Assembly (NCBI RefSeq): GCF_028694895.1
Contig: NZ_JAQVKA010000003.1
Span: 1 to 61,528, forward strand
Length of the DNA stretch: 61,528 nt
Source: Sulfurimonas sp.
Lineage (GTDB): Bacteria > Campylobacterota > Campylobacteria > Campylobacterales > Sulfurimonadaceae
Direction: 5' to 3'
The translations under genes were made by a program, and so were the position numbers. The first letter of the stretch is position 1, and each line of letters starts with the position of its first letter. Shown in pieces: positions 41,448 through 49,656 of the stretch. A model generated the notes under the pieces. It ran no database searches. It had not been told where the DNA came from and was given only the letters and a program-made list of their open reading frames with translations.

Positions 41448-42128
41448 ATGTTAATTTACGCAAAACAACCAATAAACTACATCATACAAAATCATCCCTC
41501 TAAGATAAAGACGCTTTATCTTGCAAAAGAGATGGATAAAAAAGAGTACTCACGCCTAATGAAAATAGGTTTTGAGATAAAAAGAATCCCCGCTGATGCA
41601 GCTGGAAAGATGTGTAAAAATGCTTCACATCAAGGTATATTAGCTGAAGTTGATGAGTATGTGCTTCATAACTATAAAGCATTTTTAAACTATGAGTTTG
41701 TACTTGTGCTCTCTGGACTTACTGACGTTGGTAACATAGGTGCAATTATTAGAACAGCGTATGCTCTTGGAGTTGATGGAGTAGTTGCTTGTGGAGTAAA
41801 ATCGCTTCCACTTGAAGCTATTGTTCGAACAAGCACTGGTGCGCTCTTTGATATGCCTTTTGCGATAGAGCAAAATGTACATGATGTTTTAAATGATCTC
41901 AAAATGTCAGGATTTACTACTTATGGCGCAGATATGGGTGCACAAGATATCCGCGATGTTAAAATAAAGCAAAAGAGAGCACTCTTTTTAGGCGGTGAAG
42001 GAGAGGGTCTTACTCAAAGAGTAAGCTCAAAACTTGATGAGGTTGTTAGCATAAAAATGTCACATGAATTTGATTCTTTAAATGTAAGTGTTGCAGGAGC
42101 TATATTGATGGACAGGATGAGAAAATGA
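41448..42128 (+). CDS. rlmB: 23S rRNA 2'-O-methyltransferase, RlmB/TrmH family
   Basis: A 226-residue SPOUT methyltransferase expected to methylate G2251 of 23S rRNA. An N-terminal substrate domain (to about 75, with NASHQGILAEV) precedes the knot domain: LSGLTDVGNIGAIIRTAYALG, RTSTGALFDMPF, LFLGGEGEGL and a final LNVSVAGAILMDRM. These are the three TrmH family motifs. The precise target is inferred from family. It overlaps the next gene by ATGA and may be translated from a leaderless message. Confidence 0.87.
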   Translation: MLIYAKQPINYIIQNHPSKIKTLYLAKEMDKKEYSRLMKIGFEIKRIPADAAGKMCKNASHQGILAEVDEYVLHNYKAFLNYEFVLVLSGLTDVGNIGAIIRTAYALGVDGVVACGVKSLPLEAIVRTSTGALFDMPFAIEQNVHDVLNDLKMSGFTTYGADMGAQDIRDVKIKQKRALFLGGEGEGLTQRVSSKLDEVVSIKMSHEFDSLNVSVAGAILMDRMRK

Positions 42129-43015
42129 GTATTGGTATCGATAAGTTAAAGAAAATTGGTGTTCAAAAAATTCATGAGAATACTCATATTTCAAGAGCGC
42201 ATATAGAGGCTATTTTTCAAGAAAATTTTGAAGACATGCATAACAAAGTCCAACTTAATGGGTTTTTATCAATACTTGAGAGAGAGTATGGAGTAGATTT
42301 GAGTGACTTGAAGTCAAAAGCAAATGAGCATTTTGAACATGTTGCAAAATATACGCAAATTCAAACCTCAACAACAAACCTATTTTTGGTAGACAATAAA
42401 AAGAAAAAAGCAACATTTTTCTATATAGCTCTTGGTATTGTTATTTTTATTCTCTTTGCATATTTGAATACAAATATTACAAAAGATGAGCCAGCTATAA
42501 GTGAAGAAAGTAGTAAAGTTGCGGTGGCTTTAGTTGAAGAAAATACCACAATTACAGATGAAAACAGCAGCTTGATAGAACACAACCAAACAAACATAGA
42601 AGAGATAGAAGAAGTTTTAATAAAAAATACACAAGAGACACAAGAAAAAGTTCAAGAAGTACCAAAAGAAGAAATTAAAGAAGTAATAAGAGAAGTGCCT
42701 CAAAAAAAAGCTTCTCTAGACTCAGAAGTTAAATCAACACTACTGAAAATTACTCCAAAAAGTAAAGTTTGGATAGGATATATTAATTTAAATACAGGCG
42801 AAAAATCACAGACGGTTTCTTCAGATAAGTTATCTTTAGACGCTAGCAAAGATTGGCTTTTGACATTTGGGCATGGTCATTTAGACATAGAAGTAAATGG
42901 TAAACTCCATCAGTATCAAACAGCAAAAAACTTAAGATTTATGTATAAAGATGGCGAGTTAAAAGAGCTAAGTTTTGATGAGTTCAAAGAGCTAAACAGC
43001 GGCAAATTATGGTAA
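42125..43015 (+). CDS. RodZ-like single-pass membrane protein
   Basis: A 296-residue protein. Residues 1-70 are helical and look like a Cro/RodZ-type HTH (IGVQKIHENTHISRAHIEAIF). A membrane helix follows at about 98-115 after KKKK, then a Glu/Lys-rich low-complexity linker (120-200) and a beta-rich C-terminal domain (KSKVWIGYINLNTGEKSQ, DWLLTFGHGHLDIEVNG) reminiscent of the RodZ C-terminal domain. A role in cell shape or envelope organisation is inferred only. It overlaps rlmB by 4 and the next gene by 7 bases. Confidence 0.65.
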   Translation: MSIGIDKLKKIGVQKIHENTHISRAHIEAIFQENFEDMHNKVQLNGFLSILEREYGVDLSDLKSKANEHFEHVAKYTQIQTSTTNLFLVDNKKKKATFFYIALGIVIFILFAYLNTNITKDEPAISEESSKVAVALVEENTTITDENSSLIEHNQTNIEEIEEVLIKNTQETQEKVQEVPKEEIKEVIREVPQKKASLDSEVKSTLLKITPKSKVWIGYINLNTGEKSQTVSSDKLSLDASKDWLLTFGHGHLDIEVNGKLHQYQTAKNLRFMYKDGELKELSFDEFKELNSGKLW

Positions 43016-43836
43016 AAATAATTGTTCTATTAGCGTTTTTATTATCCTCTTTAACTGCACAAGATCTTCTTATAAAAAAGATTCAAAATTTAGTGCATCC
43101 AAAAACATTTGCTAAAGATAGAGCTTTTATAGAGACTATATTCTCACCAAAGAGTGAGTTTTATAAATATAATGGAGAAGTCGATTCCATAAAGGTTATA
43201 AAAACGTTAAAAGACAATGGTATATTAAATCTATTTTTTAAAAAACCTCGTGATATAAATATAAGCTTTAAAACTACTGGTGATGACCTCTTTTTTATAA
43301 AAATCATGAGTGATGCTCTTCAAAACATAGGATATTATAAGTATATGACAAAGGAGTCTAGCTTTGATGGAGTAGAGTTTATGTGGAAAATAAATCTAAC
43401 ATCAGAATACGCAGCAGATCCGATAATCCTCTCTCAAGAACTCAAAAAAAATGGTTGCCAAATCATTGACGTTGTACGTGATAATGAGAGTGATTGGAGT
43501 TATGTGATAGATATGAAAGATGCAAGATTAAATGTGAGTGTACTAGAAGGTGGAGTTGAGTTTAGCCTAAAACGCTCGCTTTATGCTTATTGGCTTGATG
43601 TTTCAAAAATCCAGACACTAGATATTACTAGTTCACTAAGAAATGATTGGTACCCATATATTGCATTTTATGATAAGTCACTAAAGCTTCTTAGTGTAAT
43701 AAAGCTTGATACTAAAAAAACAAATATAACTCTAGATATCAACAGCGACGTTTATTATATAAAAATATCAGATATTTACACTCTTAAAAATATTAAAGAT
43801 GACTTGGTTTTATTGCCTCTGCAGAGAAAATATTAA
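43009..43836 (+). CDS. Hypothetical periplasmic protein
   Basis: A 275-residue protein with a signal peptide (about 1-17, SSLTAQ) and no recognised family. The mature chain is mixed alpha/beta, with a FFKKPRDINISFKTTGDD segment, a duplicated-looking FxxKIMSDALQNIGYYKY helix-strand and a late LRNDWYPYIAFYDKS. The gene overlaps the RodZ-like gene, so the two probably act together at the envelope. A 67-base gap with a new promoter separates it from the aminotransferase. Confidence 0.65.
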   Translation: MVKIIVLLAFLLSSLTAQDLLIKKIQNLVHPKTFAKDRAFIETIFSPKSEFYKYNGEVDSIKVIKTLKDNGILNLFFKKPRDINISFKTTGDDLFFIKIMSDALQNIGYYKYMTKESSFDGVEFMWKINLTSEYAADPIILSQELKKNGCQIIDVVRDNESDWSYVIDMKDARLNVSVLEGGVEFSLKRSLYAYWLDVSKIQTLDITSSLRNDWYPYIAFYDKSLKLLSVIKLDTKKTNITLDINSDVYYIKISDIYTLKNIKDDLVLLPLQRKY

Positions 43837-43870
43837 GGATTTGATAAACGTAATTCTGAATTTTTTTCGA

Positions 43871-43876
43871 TAGAAT
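43871..43876 (+). promoter_or_regulatory. Candidate -10 box for the aminotransferase-hom operon
   Basis: TAGAAT followed by GTCG, 28 bases before the ATG at 43905. Confidence 0.4.
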
Positions 43877-43904
43877 GTCGTTAATTATTTGAGTAGGAAA
43901 AATC

Positions 43905-45125
43905 ATGTTTGATGAGATACAGTTTGATAGAATGAAACGATTACCAAAGTACGTTTTTGCTGAGGTAAATGAGTTAAAGATGGCTGAGAGAAGAGCTGGT
44001 GTTGATGTTATAGATTTTTCTATGGGAAATCCAGATGGCGATACTCCTGAGCATATTAGAGAGAAGCTAATAGAGTCTGCACAAAAGACGAGAACGCATG
44101 GATACTCTGTTTCAAAAGGTATCCCAAAACTTTTACTGGCAATTGCTGATTGGTACAAAAGAAGATATGACTGCGATTTAGATCCAGCAACTGAGTGCGT
44201 AGCAACTATGGGCTCAAAAGAGGGTTATGCACATCTAGCTTACGCTATTACTAATCCTGGCGATGTTGCAATCGTACCAGATCCTACATATCCGATACAT
44301 GAGTACTCTTTTATTCTTGCTGGTGGAAATGTTGCAAAGTTTGGAATTGAGTTTGATGAAGATTATAAACTAAATGAAGATAAATTTTTTGAAGATTTAG
44401 ATAGAGTTTTTAAAGAAACTTCTCCAAAACCAAAATTTGTTCTTGTAAACTTTCCACATAACCCAACTACAGCAACTGTAACACAAGATTTCTACGTTCG
44501 CCTTGTTGCTATGGCTAAAGAGAAAAGATTTTATGTTATTAGCGATATTGCTTATGGAGATATAACTTTTGATGGTTATGTAACTCCATCTATCATGAGT
44601 GTTGAAGGGGCAAAAGATGTTGCAGTTGAGAGTTTTACACTCTCTAAAAGCTACAATATGGCAGGTTGGCGTGTTGGTTTCTTTGTAGGAAACAAAAAAC
44701 TAATCGGTGCACTTCAAAAGATAAAATCATGGTTAGATTATGGAATGTTTACGCCTATCCAAGTTGCGGCTACTATCGCGCTAAATGGAGATCAGCAGTG
44801 CGTAAAAGATATAACAGACAAGTACAACCACCGTCAAGAGGTTCTTCTTGATGCATTTGATAGAGCTGGTTGGCATATCAAAAAAAATCAAGCAAGTATG
44901 TTTGTTTGGGCTAAGATACCTGAATATTGTGTTCACTTAGGCTCACTAGAGTTCTCAAAAAGACTTCTAAAAGAGGCTGGCGTTGCAGTTGCTCCAGGGA
45001 TTGGTTTTGGTGTTTATGGAGATGAGTATGTTCGTATTGCACTTATAGAAAATGATAACCGTATCCGCCAAGCAGCAAGAAATATAAAAGAGTTTTTAAA
45101 ACAGTTTCAAGATAAAGCAGAGTAA
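43905..45125 (+). CDS. PLP-dependent aminotransferase, AspC/LL-DAP-AT-like
   Basis: A 406-residue class I aminotransferase. DFSMGNPDG, HGYSVSKGIPKL, VPDPTYPIHEYSF, VNFPHNPTTATV and the PLP lysine in SFTLSKSYNMAGWRVGF are clear. The family includes aspartate, alanine and LL-diaminopimelate aminotransferases, and the exact donor cannot be chosen from sequence. It precedes hom by 46 bases, the same order as in Campylobacter jejuni (by memory), which suggests a role in aspartate-family amino acid synthesis. Confidence 0.88.
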   Translation: MFDEIQFDRMKRLPKYVFAEVNELKMAERRAGVDVIDFSMGNPDGDTPEHIREKLIESAQKTRTHGYSVSKGIPKLLLAIADWYKRRYDCDLDPATECVATMGSKEGYAHLAYAITNPGDVAIVPDPTYPIHEYSFILAGGNVAKFGIEFDEDYKLNEDKFFEDLDRVFKETSPKPKFVLVNFPHNPTTATVTQDFYVRLVAMAKEKRFYVISDIAYGDITFDGYVTPSIMSVEGAKDVAVESFTLSKSYNMAGWRVGFFVGNKKLIGALQKIKSWLDYGMFTPIQVAATIALNGDQQCVKDITDKYNHRQEVLLDAFDRAGWHIKKNQASMFVWAKIPEYCVHLGSLEFSKRLLKEAGVAVAPGIGFGVYGDEYVRIALIENDNRIRQAARNIKEFLKQFQDKAE

Positions 45126-45171
45126 AAGAGTACTAAAACAGAGTAGAAGATAATAGAGATGGAGAAGTAGC

Positions 45172-46434
45172 ATGATAAAAGTTGGAATAATCGGTGTAGG
45201 CACTGTTGGAAGCAGTGTTGTAAATATACTCAGAGAAAACGCCGATGTTATCTCCGCTCGTGCTGGTGTTGATATAGTAGTGAAGAGTGGCGTAGTAAAA
45301 GATCTAAGTAAAGATAGAAGTCATTTGGGAATAAAACTTAGCGACAATGTTGATGATATTTTAGATGATAAAGAGATTGATGTTGTAGTTGAGCTTATGG
45401 GTGGAGTCGAAGAGGCTTTTGAGGTTGTAAAAAAGGCTCTAAGAAACTCAAAAGCAGTTGTAACGGCAAACAAAGCTCTTCTGGCTTATCATCGTTATGA
45501 GCTAGCAGATATTGCAAAAGATATAGCTTTTGAGTATGAGGCGAGTGTTGCTGGTGGTATCCCTATCATTAACGCACTACGTGATGGGCTCTCAGCTAAT
45601 CATATAGAGTCAATCATGGGTATCATGAATGGTACATGTAACTACATGTTAACTAAGATGACAAATGATGGCGTTGCTTATGATGATATCTTAAAAGAAG
45701 CGCAAGAGTTAGGTTACGCAGAAGCTGATCCAACCTTTGATGTTGGTGGGTTTGATACAGCGCACAAGCTTCTTATATTAGCAAGTATCGCTTATGGTAT
45801 AGATGCAAAGCCAGAAGATATATTAATCGAGGGGATAGAAAATATCTCTAGAGATGATATCGCTTTTGCTAAAGAGTTTGGATATGTTATCAAGCTTCTT
45901 GGAATCGCAAAAAAAGATAAAAATGAGGTTGAACTTAGAGTTCATGCCTCTTTAATAAAAAAAGATGCGATGATAGCAAAGATTGATGGTGTTATGAATG
46001 CAATTAGCGTGGTTGGAGACAAAGTTGGCGAGACTCTTTACTATGGAGCTGGAGCTGGTGGAGACGCAACTGCTAGCGCTGTTGTTGCCAACATCATAGA
46101 TATAGCAAGAAGTGGAAAGAGCAAACCAATGTTAGGTTTTGATAGACCAATGGAGGGTAAACTCACTCTAAAGGCTGCTGGGGATATAGAGTCAAAATAC
46201 TATCTACGTATAAATGTCTCAGATAAGATTGGTGTTTTGGCACGAATTACAAAAATATTTGAAGAGAATGCTATATCAATAGAAGCAGTTCTTCAAAGAC
46301 AATCTTCTATAGAGAGCGCAAACCTTCTAATCTCTACTCATAAAGCATATGAACATGATATTCAAAACCTAATTTTATCTTTAGAAAAACTAGAGTTTGC
46401 AAACTCAAAACCTGTGATGATTAGAATAGTATAA
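45172..46434 (+). CDS. hom: Homoserine dehydrogenase
   Basis: A 420-residue NAD(P)-dependent enzyme that reduces aspartate semialdehyde to homoserine for threonine and methionine. The nucleotide loop GVGTVGSSV, VVTANKALLA, EASVAGGIPIINALRDGL, MGIMNGTCNYMLTKM, EAQELGYAEADPTFDVGGFD split in two parts, and YGAGAGGDATASAVVANI are all present. The C terminus carries an ACT domain (about 345-420), the likely site of feedback control by threonine. A ribosome site (GGAGAAG) precedes the ATG. Confidence 0.96.
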   Translation: MIKVGIIGVGTVGSSVVNILRENADVISARAGVDIVVKSGVVKDLSKDRSHLGIKLSDNVDDILDDKEIDVVVELMGGVEEAFEVVKKALRNSKAVVTANKALLAYHRYELADIAKDIAFEYEASVAGGIPIINALRDGLSANHIESIMGIMNGTCNYMLTKMTNDGVAYDDILKEAQELGYAEADPTFDVGGFDTAHKLLILASIAYGIDAKPEDILIEGIENISRDDIAFAKEFGYVIKLLGIAKKDKNEVELRVHASLIKKDAMIAKIDGVMNAISVVGDKVGETLYYGAGAGGDATASAVVANIIDIARSGKSKPMLGFDRPMEGKLTLKAAGDIESKYYLRINVSDKIGVLARITKIFEENAISIEAVLQRQSSIESANLLISTHKAYEHDIQNLILSLEKLEFANSKPVMIRIV

Positions 46435-46440
46435 AAAAAG

Positions 46441-47169
46441 TTGAAGATCCTAGTCACTGGAGCGAGTAGCGGAATAGGCGAGGCTTTGGCTAGGCTTTAC
46501 GCTAAAGATGGACATGATTTAGTTCTTCTTGCTCGCAGAGAAGATAGACTAGAAATATTAAAATCAGAACTTATAGAGGCAAAAAGTGTTGAGTTAGTTG
46601 TAGTTGATGTTATCGACTTTGAGTTGCTTCAAAAGAAGATAAAACTTGTAAGTGATATCGACATGGTTATACTCAACGCTGGTGCATCTCTTGGACACTC
46701 TTTAGAAATTACTCCTTTTTGCGACTTTAAAAAACTCTACGATATAAATCTTCTCTCAAATCATGCTATTTTAGAAGTTCTTTTGCCACAATTTTGTGCT
46801 AAAAAAAGTGGAAAGATTGTCTTTATCTCATCTTTAGCTTCACTTATATTTATGCCAACCTCAGTTGCTTATAGCTCTTCAAAAAGAGCCTTAAATGCTT
46901 ATGCAGAGGGTATGAGATATAAATATAAAAATGATGGAATCAAAGTTATAAATATTTTACCAGGATTTATAAAAAGTGAGATGACGGATAAAAACAGCTT
47001 TAAGATGCCGTTTTTTCTAAGTACCGAAAATGGGGCGAAGAGAATTTATGATGCAATTAAAAAAGAGAAGATTTTTTATCCATTTCCACTTAGATTTTAT
47101 TTAATCATCTCTCTTTTTAAGCTGCTTCCGCAATTTTTAAGAGATAAGATTGTAAATTTGTTGCTTTAA
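46441..47169 (+). CDS. Short-chain dehydrogenase/reductase
   Basis: A 242-residue classical SDR. TGASSGIGEALA (6-17) binds the nucleotide, LNAGAS is the NNAG-like strand, and the catalytic Ser, Tyr and Lys are in FISSLASL and YSSSKRAL. The Arg after the first strand (ARREDR) suggests NADPH preference. Substrate unknown; membership near YqjQ/DltE-like SDRs is plausible. The start is TTG at 46441, 6 bases after hom, so it is cotranscribed. The C terminus is hydrophobic and basic. Confidence 0.85.
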   Translation: MKILVTGASSGIGEALARLYAKDGHDLVLLARREDRLEILKSELIEAKSVELVVVDVIDFELLQKKIKLVSDIDMVILNAGASLGHSLEITPFCDFKKLYDINLLSNHAILEVLLPQFCAKKSGKIVFISSLASLIFMPTSVAYSSSKRALNAYAEGMRYKYKNDGIKVINILPGFIKSEMTDKNSFKMPFFLSTENGAKRIYDAIKKEKIFYPFPLRFYLIISLFKLLPQFLRDKIVNLLL

Positions 47170-47191
47170 AAGTAGGGATGGTAAATATTAG

Positions 47192-47521
47192 ATGAGCAGA
47201 GCTAAAGGAAATGTGGCCGAAGATAAAGCTTCACTGTTTTTATTAGAAAATGGATATACGATACTTCAAAGAAACTTCTACTCACGTTTTGGAGAGATAG
47301 ATATAATCGCGTATAAAGATGAAGTTTTGCATTTTGTAGAGGTTAAGAGTGCCCTTGATTATGAGCTTGCAGTTCAAAATATAACAAAGAGTAAACTCTC
47401 AAAACTAATAAGAACTGGCGATGTCTATCTTAAAAAAAATGCCCTAAACGTGGACTATATGTACGACGCAGTTATAGTTACGCCTGAGAATATTTGTCAT
47501 TTACAAAACATCACTCTTTAG
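47192..47521 (+). CDS. YraN/UPF0102 family endonuclease-like protein
   Basis: A 109-residue protein of the UPF0102 family. GNVAEDKASLFLLENGYTIL, NFYSRFGEIDIIA and HFVEVKS give the Holliday-junction resolvase-like nuclease core with the GEID and EVK residues. Actual activity is not established. This family lacks the longer C-terminal tail seen in some members. It follows the SDR gene by 22 bases, the order hom-SDR-yraN. It converges on the thioredoxin-like gene with a 4-bp overlap. Confidence 0.85.
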   Translation: MSRAKGNVAEDKASLFLLENGYTILQRNFYSRFGEIDIIAYKDEVLHFVEVKSALDYELAVQNITKSKLSKLIRTGDVYLKKNALNVDYMYDAVIVTPENICHLQNITL

Positions 47522-47907
47522 TTTTTAAGTTCAACCTCTTCAAGAAGAGCAAAAAAACCATCAGGTTCTCTACTACCTCTATCTTCATGAATTATCTCGC
47601 CCTTATTTGTCAAGAAGTAGTGTCTAGGTACTCCTTGAACTTCAAATTTTTTTGGGATATTGTGTCTATCTCTTGACATATAAAGAAGTATATATTCCTC
47701 TTCTAATCTTAAAATAACTTCGTCTTTTGAGAGTGTCATCTCTTTAAATCTATCACACCATCTGCACTCATCAGCCCCAATGAAGAGATAAACCTCTTTG
47801 TTCTGCTCTTTAGCTTGTTTAATTGCTTCATCGTAATCATGTAGCCACTTTAAATCAGCACTAAAAAGGCTGGAGAGTATTAAAAGAAGAGAAAATATGT
47901 GCTTCAT
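47518..47907 (-). CDS. Periplasmic thioredoxin-fold protein
   Basis: A 129-residue protein with a signal peptide (about 1-17, SLFSA). The mature part is a thioredoxin fold with an active-site ADECRWCDRF (CxxC) and a cis-proline-type loop EVQGVPRHYFLT. It resembles the SoxW/DsbD-gamma or DUF255-like thioredoxins. It may act as a periplasmic disulfide reductase, for instance in cytochrome c or sulfur metabolism, but this is inference. Its ATG overlaps the stop of the small gene upstream (ATGA). Confidence 0.82.
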   Translation of the reverse strand: MKHIFSLLLILSSLFSADLKWLHDYDEAIKQAKEQNKEVYLFIGADECRWCDRFKEMTLSKDEVILRLEEEYILLYMSRDRHNIPKKFEVQGVPRHYFLTNKGEIIHEDRGSREPDGFFALLEEVELKN

Positions 47908-48107
47908 GCATATATGTCTAAGAGTTTTTCTGGAGATTTTACCTTTTGGCTCTCTTGCACATTTTTTGATTCTAGTGAAGTGCTCTTTTCATCAGAACTA
48001 CTCTTAGCATCTGACTCTTTAGCTTTTGAGTTTGTACTTGTCTCGGCTCTTCCAACTTGAACTTGACTTGAATAAGGTGACTGAAATAAATAGCGAGTTA
48101 CTTCCAT
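47904..48107 (-). CDS. Small Ser-rich hypothetical protein
   Basis: A 67-residue protein I do not recognise. The start is placed at ATG 48107 (MEVTRYLFQSPYSS), which has a strong ribosome site (AAAGGAGGA); the open frame to 48341 is a shadow of the aldehyde dehydrogenase gene. The middle is Ser/Lys/Asp low-complexity sequence, and the end is KSPEKLLDIYA. There is no signal peptide. It overlaps the thioredoxin-like gene by 4 bases. Its ends resemble those of the protein at 3122-3604 (TxYxxS near the start, PxxLL near the end). Confidence 0.65.
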   Translation of the reverse strand: MEVTRYLFQSPYSSQVQVGRAETSTNSKAKESDAKSSSDEKSTSLESKNVQESQKVKSPEKLLDIYA

Positions 48108-48127
48108 AACATCCTCCTTTTTCTTTT

Positions 48128-48138
48128 TATAATATAAT
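48128..48138 (+). promoter_or_regulatory. Candidate -10 boxes for the aldehyde dehydrogenase gene
   Basis: Two overlapping TATAAT hexamers (48128-48133 and 48133-48138), in the 62-base divergent gap, 31-36 bases before the ATG at 48170. Confidence 0.4.
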
Positions 48139-48169
48139 AACATAAAATAAAAAAGAGTTGGAGATTTGT

Positions 48170-49585
48170 ATGATAGCAAATGTATATTTTGGCTCATCTG
48201 AGCAGACAAAAGAGAATCTTGGCAATAGAATAAATCCCTATAATGGAGAGATTGCCTCACAGTATACAAAGTGTGATGCAAATGATGCACAAAAAGCTCT
48301 TGGTATTGCACTTCTTGCATCAAAAGAGGCTGCAAAAACAACCATTGCTCAAAGATGCTCTTGGCTTTTAGATGTTGCTATCAAACTAAGAGAGGCTAAA
48401 GAAGATATAGCAAAAACCATAACAGATGAGGTTGGAAAGCCTATAACTTACTCAAGGATAGAAGTTGAGCGCTGCATTGAGACTGTAAGACTAGCTGCTG
48501 AGACTATGCGAACTATGCATGGAGAGACTATAAACACAGACGCTTTTGCTTCTGGTAAAAAAACAATCTCCTATTTTTCGAGGGTTCCTTGTGGTGTTGT
48601 TGTGGCTATCACCCCTTTTAATTTTCCACTAAATCTTATAGCGCATAAACTAGCTCCAGCACTTGTTGCTGGAAATGCTGTTGTGCTCAAACCGACTCCA
48701 GAAGCTCCACTCACCGCTTATAAGTTTGTAAAGCTCTTTATTGAGAGTGAGTTTGCTATCAAAGATGCTCTTAGTGTTGTTTATGGAGACGCAGATGTTG
48801 GTAGCGCACTAGTCTCAAGCGAGATACCTAGAGTTATCAGCTTCACTGGCAGTGTAGGAGTTGGAGAGATTATAACAAAGAGCGCAGGGATAAAAAAAAT
48901 CTCACTGGAGCTTGGAGGAAATGCGGCAACATTTATAGATAAGAGCGCTGATTTAGACCTTGCAGCTCAAAGATGTGCAATAGGTGCTTTTGTAAACTCA
49001 GGACAAGTTTGTATCTCACTTCAGCGTATATATGTTCACGAGGAAATTTATAGTGAATTTGCTTCAAAAATTGCTGAGGCAACTAAAAAGTTAGTTGTAG
49101 GTTCACCTTATAATGAAGATACTTTTATGGGTCCTCTTGTTAATGATGAAGCAGCACTTAGAGCCATGGAGTGGGTACAAAGTGCTATAAAAGAGGGTGC
49201 AACTCCAATGCTTCTTCCTCGCGTTGAGGGGAGAGTTTTTTATCCTTGTGTTATGGCTGATGTAAAAGAGGATATGGCGATAGTGTGTCAAGAGGTTTTT
49301 GCACCAATTGTTTCTTTGATAAAAGTAAAGAGTTTTGATGAAGCTCTGCCTTTGATGAATAATTCCCCTTATGGGCTACAGTTTTCAATCTTTACAAATG
49401 ATTTGGCTCTTAGTAAAAGAGCGATAAATGAGCTTGATGCTGGAGGAATTGTAATCAACGACATGCCAACACTACGCTTTGATATTCAACCATACGGTGG
49501 AGTAAAATTAAGCGGCGTAGGTCGAGAAGGCCCAAGATTTGCGATAGAAGAGATGAGTGAAATAAAGAGTGTTATCATTTGTTAA
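48170..49585 (+). CDS. NAD(P)-dependent aldehyde dehydrogenase
   Basis: A 471-residue cytoplasmic aldehyde dehydrogenase. TPFNFPLNLIAHKLAPALVAGN and VVLKPTPEAPLT bind the nucleotide, SFTGSVGVGEII follows, the general base Glu is in SLELGGNAA and the nucleophile Cys in NSGQVCISLQR. The C-terminal PYGGVKLSGVGREGPRFAIEEM is typical. It resembles the lactaldehyde/GapN-like or succinate-semialdehyde group; the substrate is unknown. The start is placed at 48170 (MIANVYF) with GGAGA upstream. Confidence 0.9.
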   Translation: MIANVYFGSSEQTKENLGNRINPYNGEIASQYTKCDANDAQKALGIALLASKEAAKTTIAQRCSWLLDVAIKLREAKEDIAKTITDEVGKPITYSRIEVERCIETVRLAAETMRTMHGETINTDAFASGKKTISYFSRVPCGVVVAITPFNFPLNLIAHKLAPALVAGNAVVLKPTPEAPLTAYKFVKLFIESEFAIKDALSVVYGDADVGSALVSSEIPRVISFTGSVGVGEIITKSAGIKKISLELGGNAATFIDKSADLDLAAQRCAIGAFVNSGQVCISLQRIYVHEEIYSEFASKIAEATKKLVVGSPYNEDTFMGPLVNDEAALRAMEWVQSAIKEGATPMLLPRVEGRVFYPCVMADVKEDMAIVCQEVFAPIVSLIKVKSFDEALPLMNNSPYGLQFSIFTNDLALSKRAINELDAGGIVINDMPTLRFDIQPYGGVKLSGVGREGPRFAIEEMSEIKSVIIC

Positions 49586-49621
49586 ACTCTTATTTTAAAT
49601 ACCTTCGTTGCAATTTTTGGA

Positions 49622-49627
49622 TATAAT
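49622..49627 (+). promoter_or_regulatory. Candidate -10 box for the alaS-pbpA cluster
   Basis: TATAAT followed by CGCG, 29 bases before the alaS ATG. It is the only clear promoter seen before the seven coupled genes. Confidence 0.55.
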
Positions 49628-49656
49628 CGCGTAACTTTACAATAAGAGATATTTTT

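Noticed and set aside
48108-48341. N-terminal extension of the small Ser-rich protein
   Set aside because: It overlaps the aldehyde dehydrogenase start on the other strand; ATG 48107 has a strong ribosome site.
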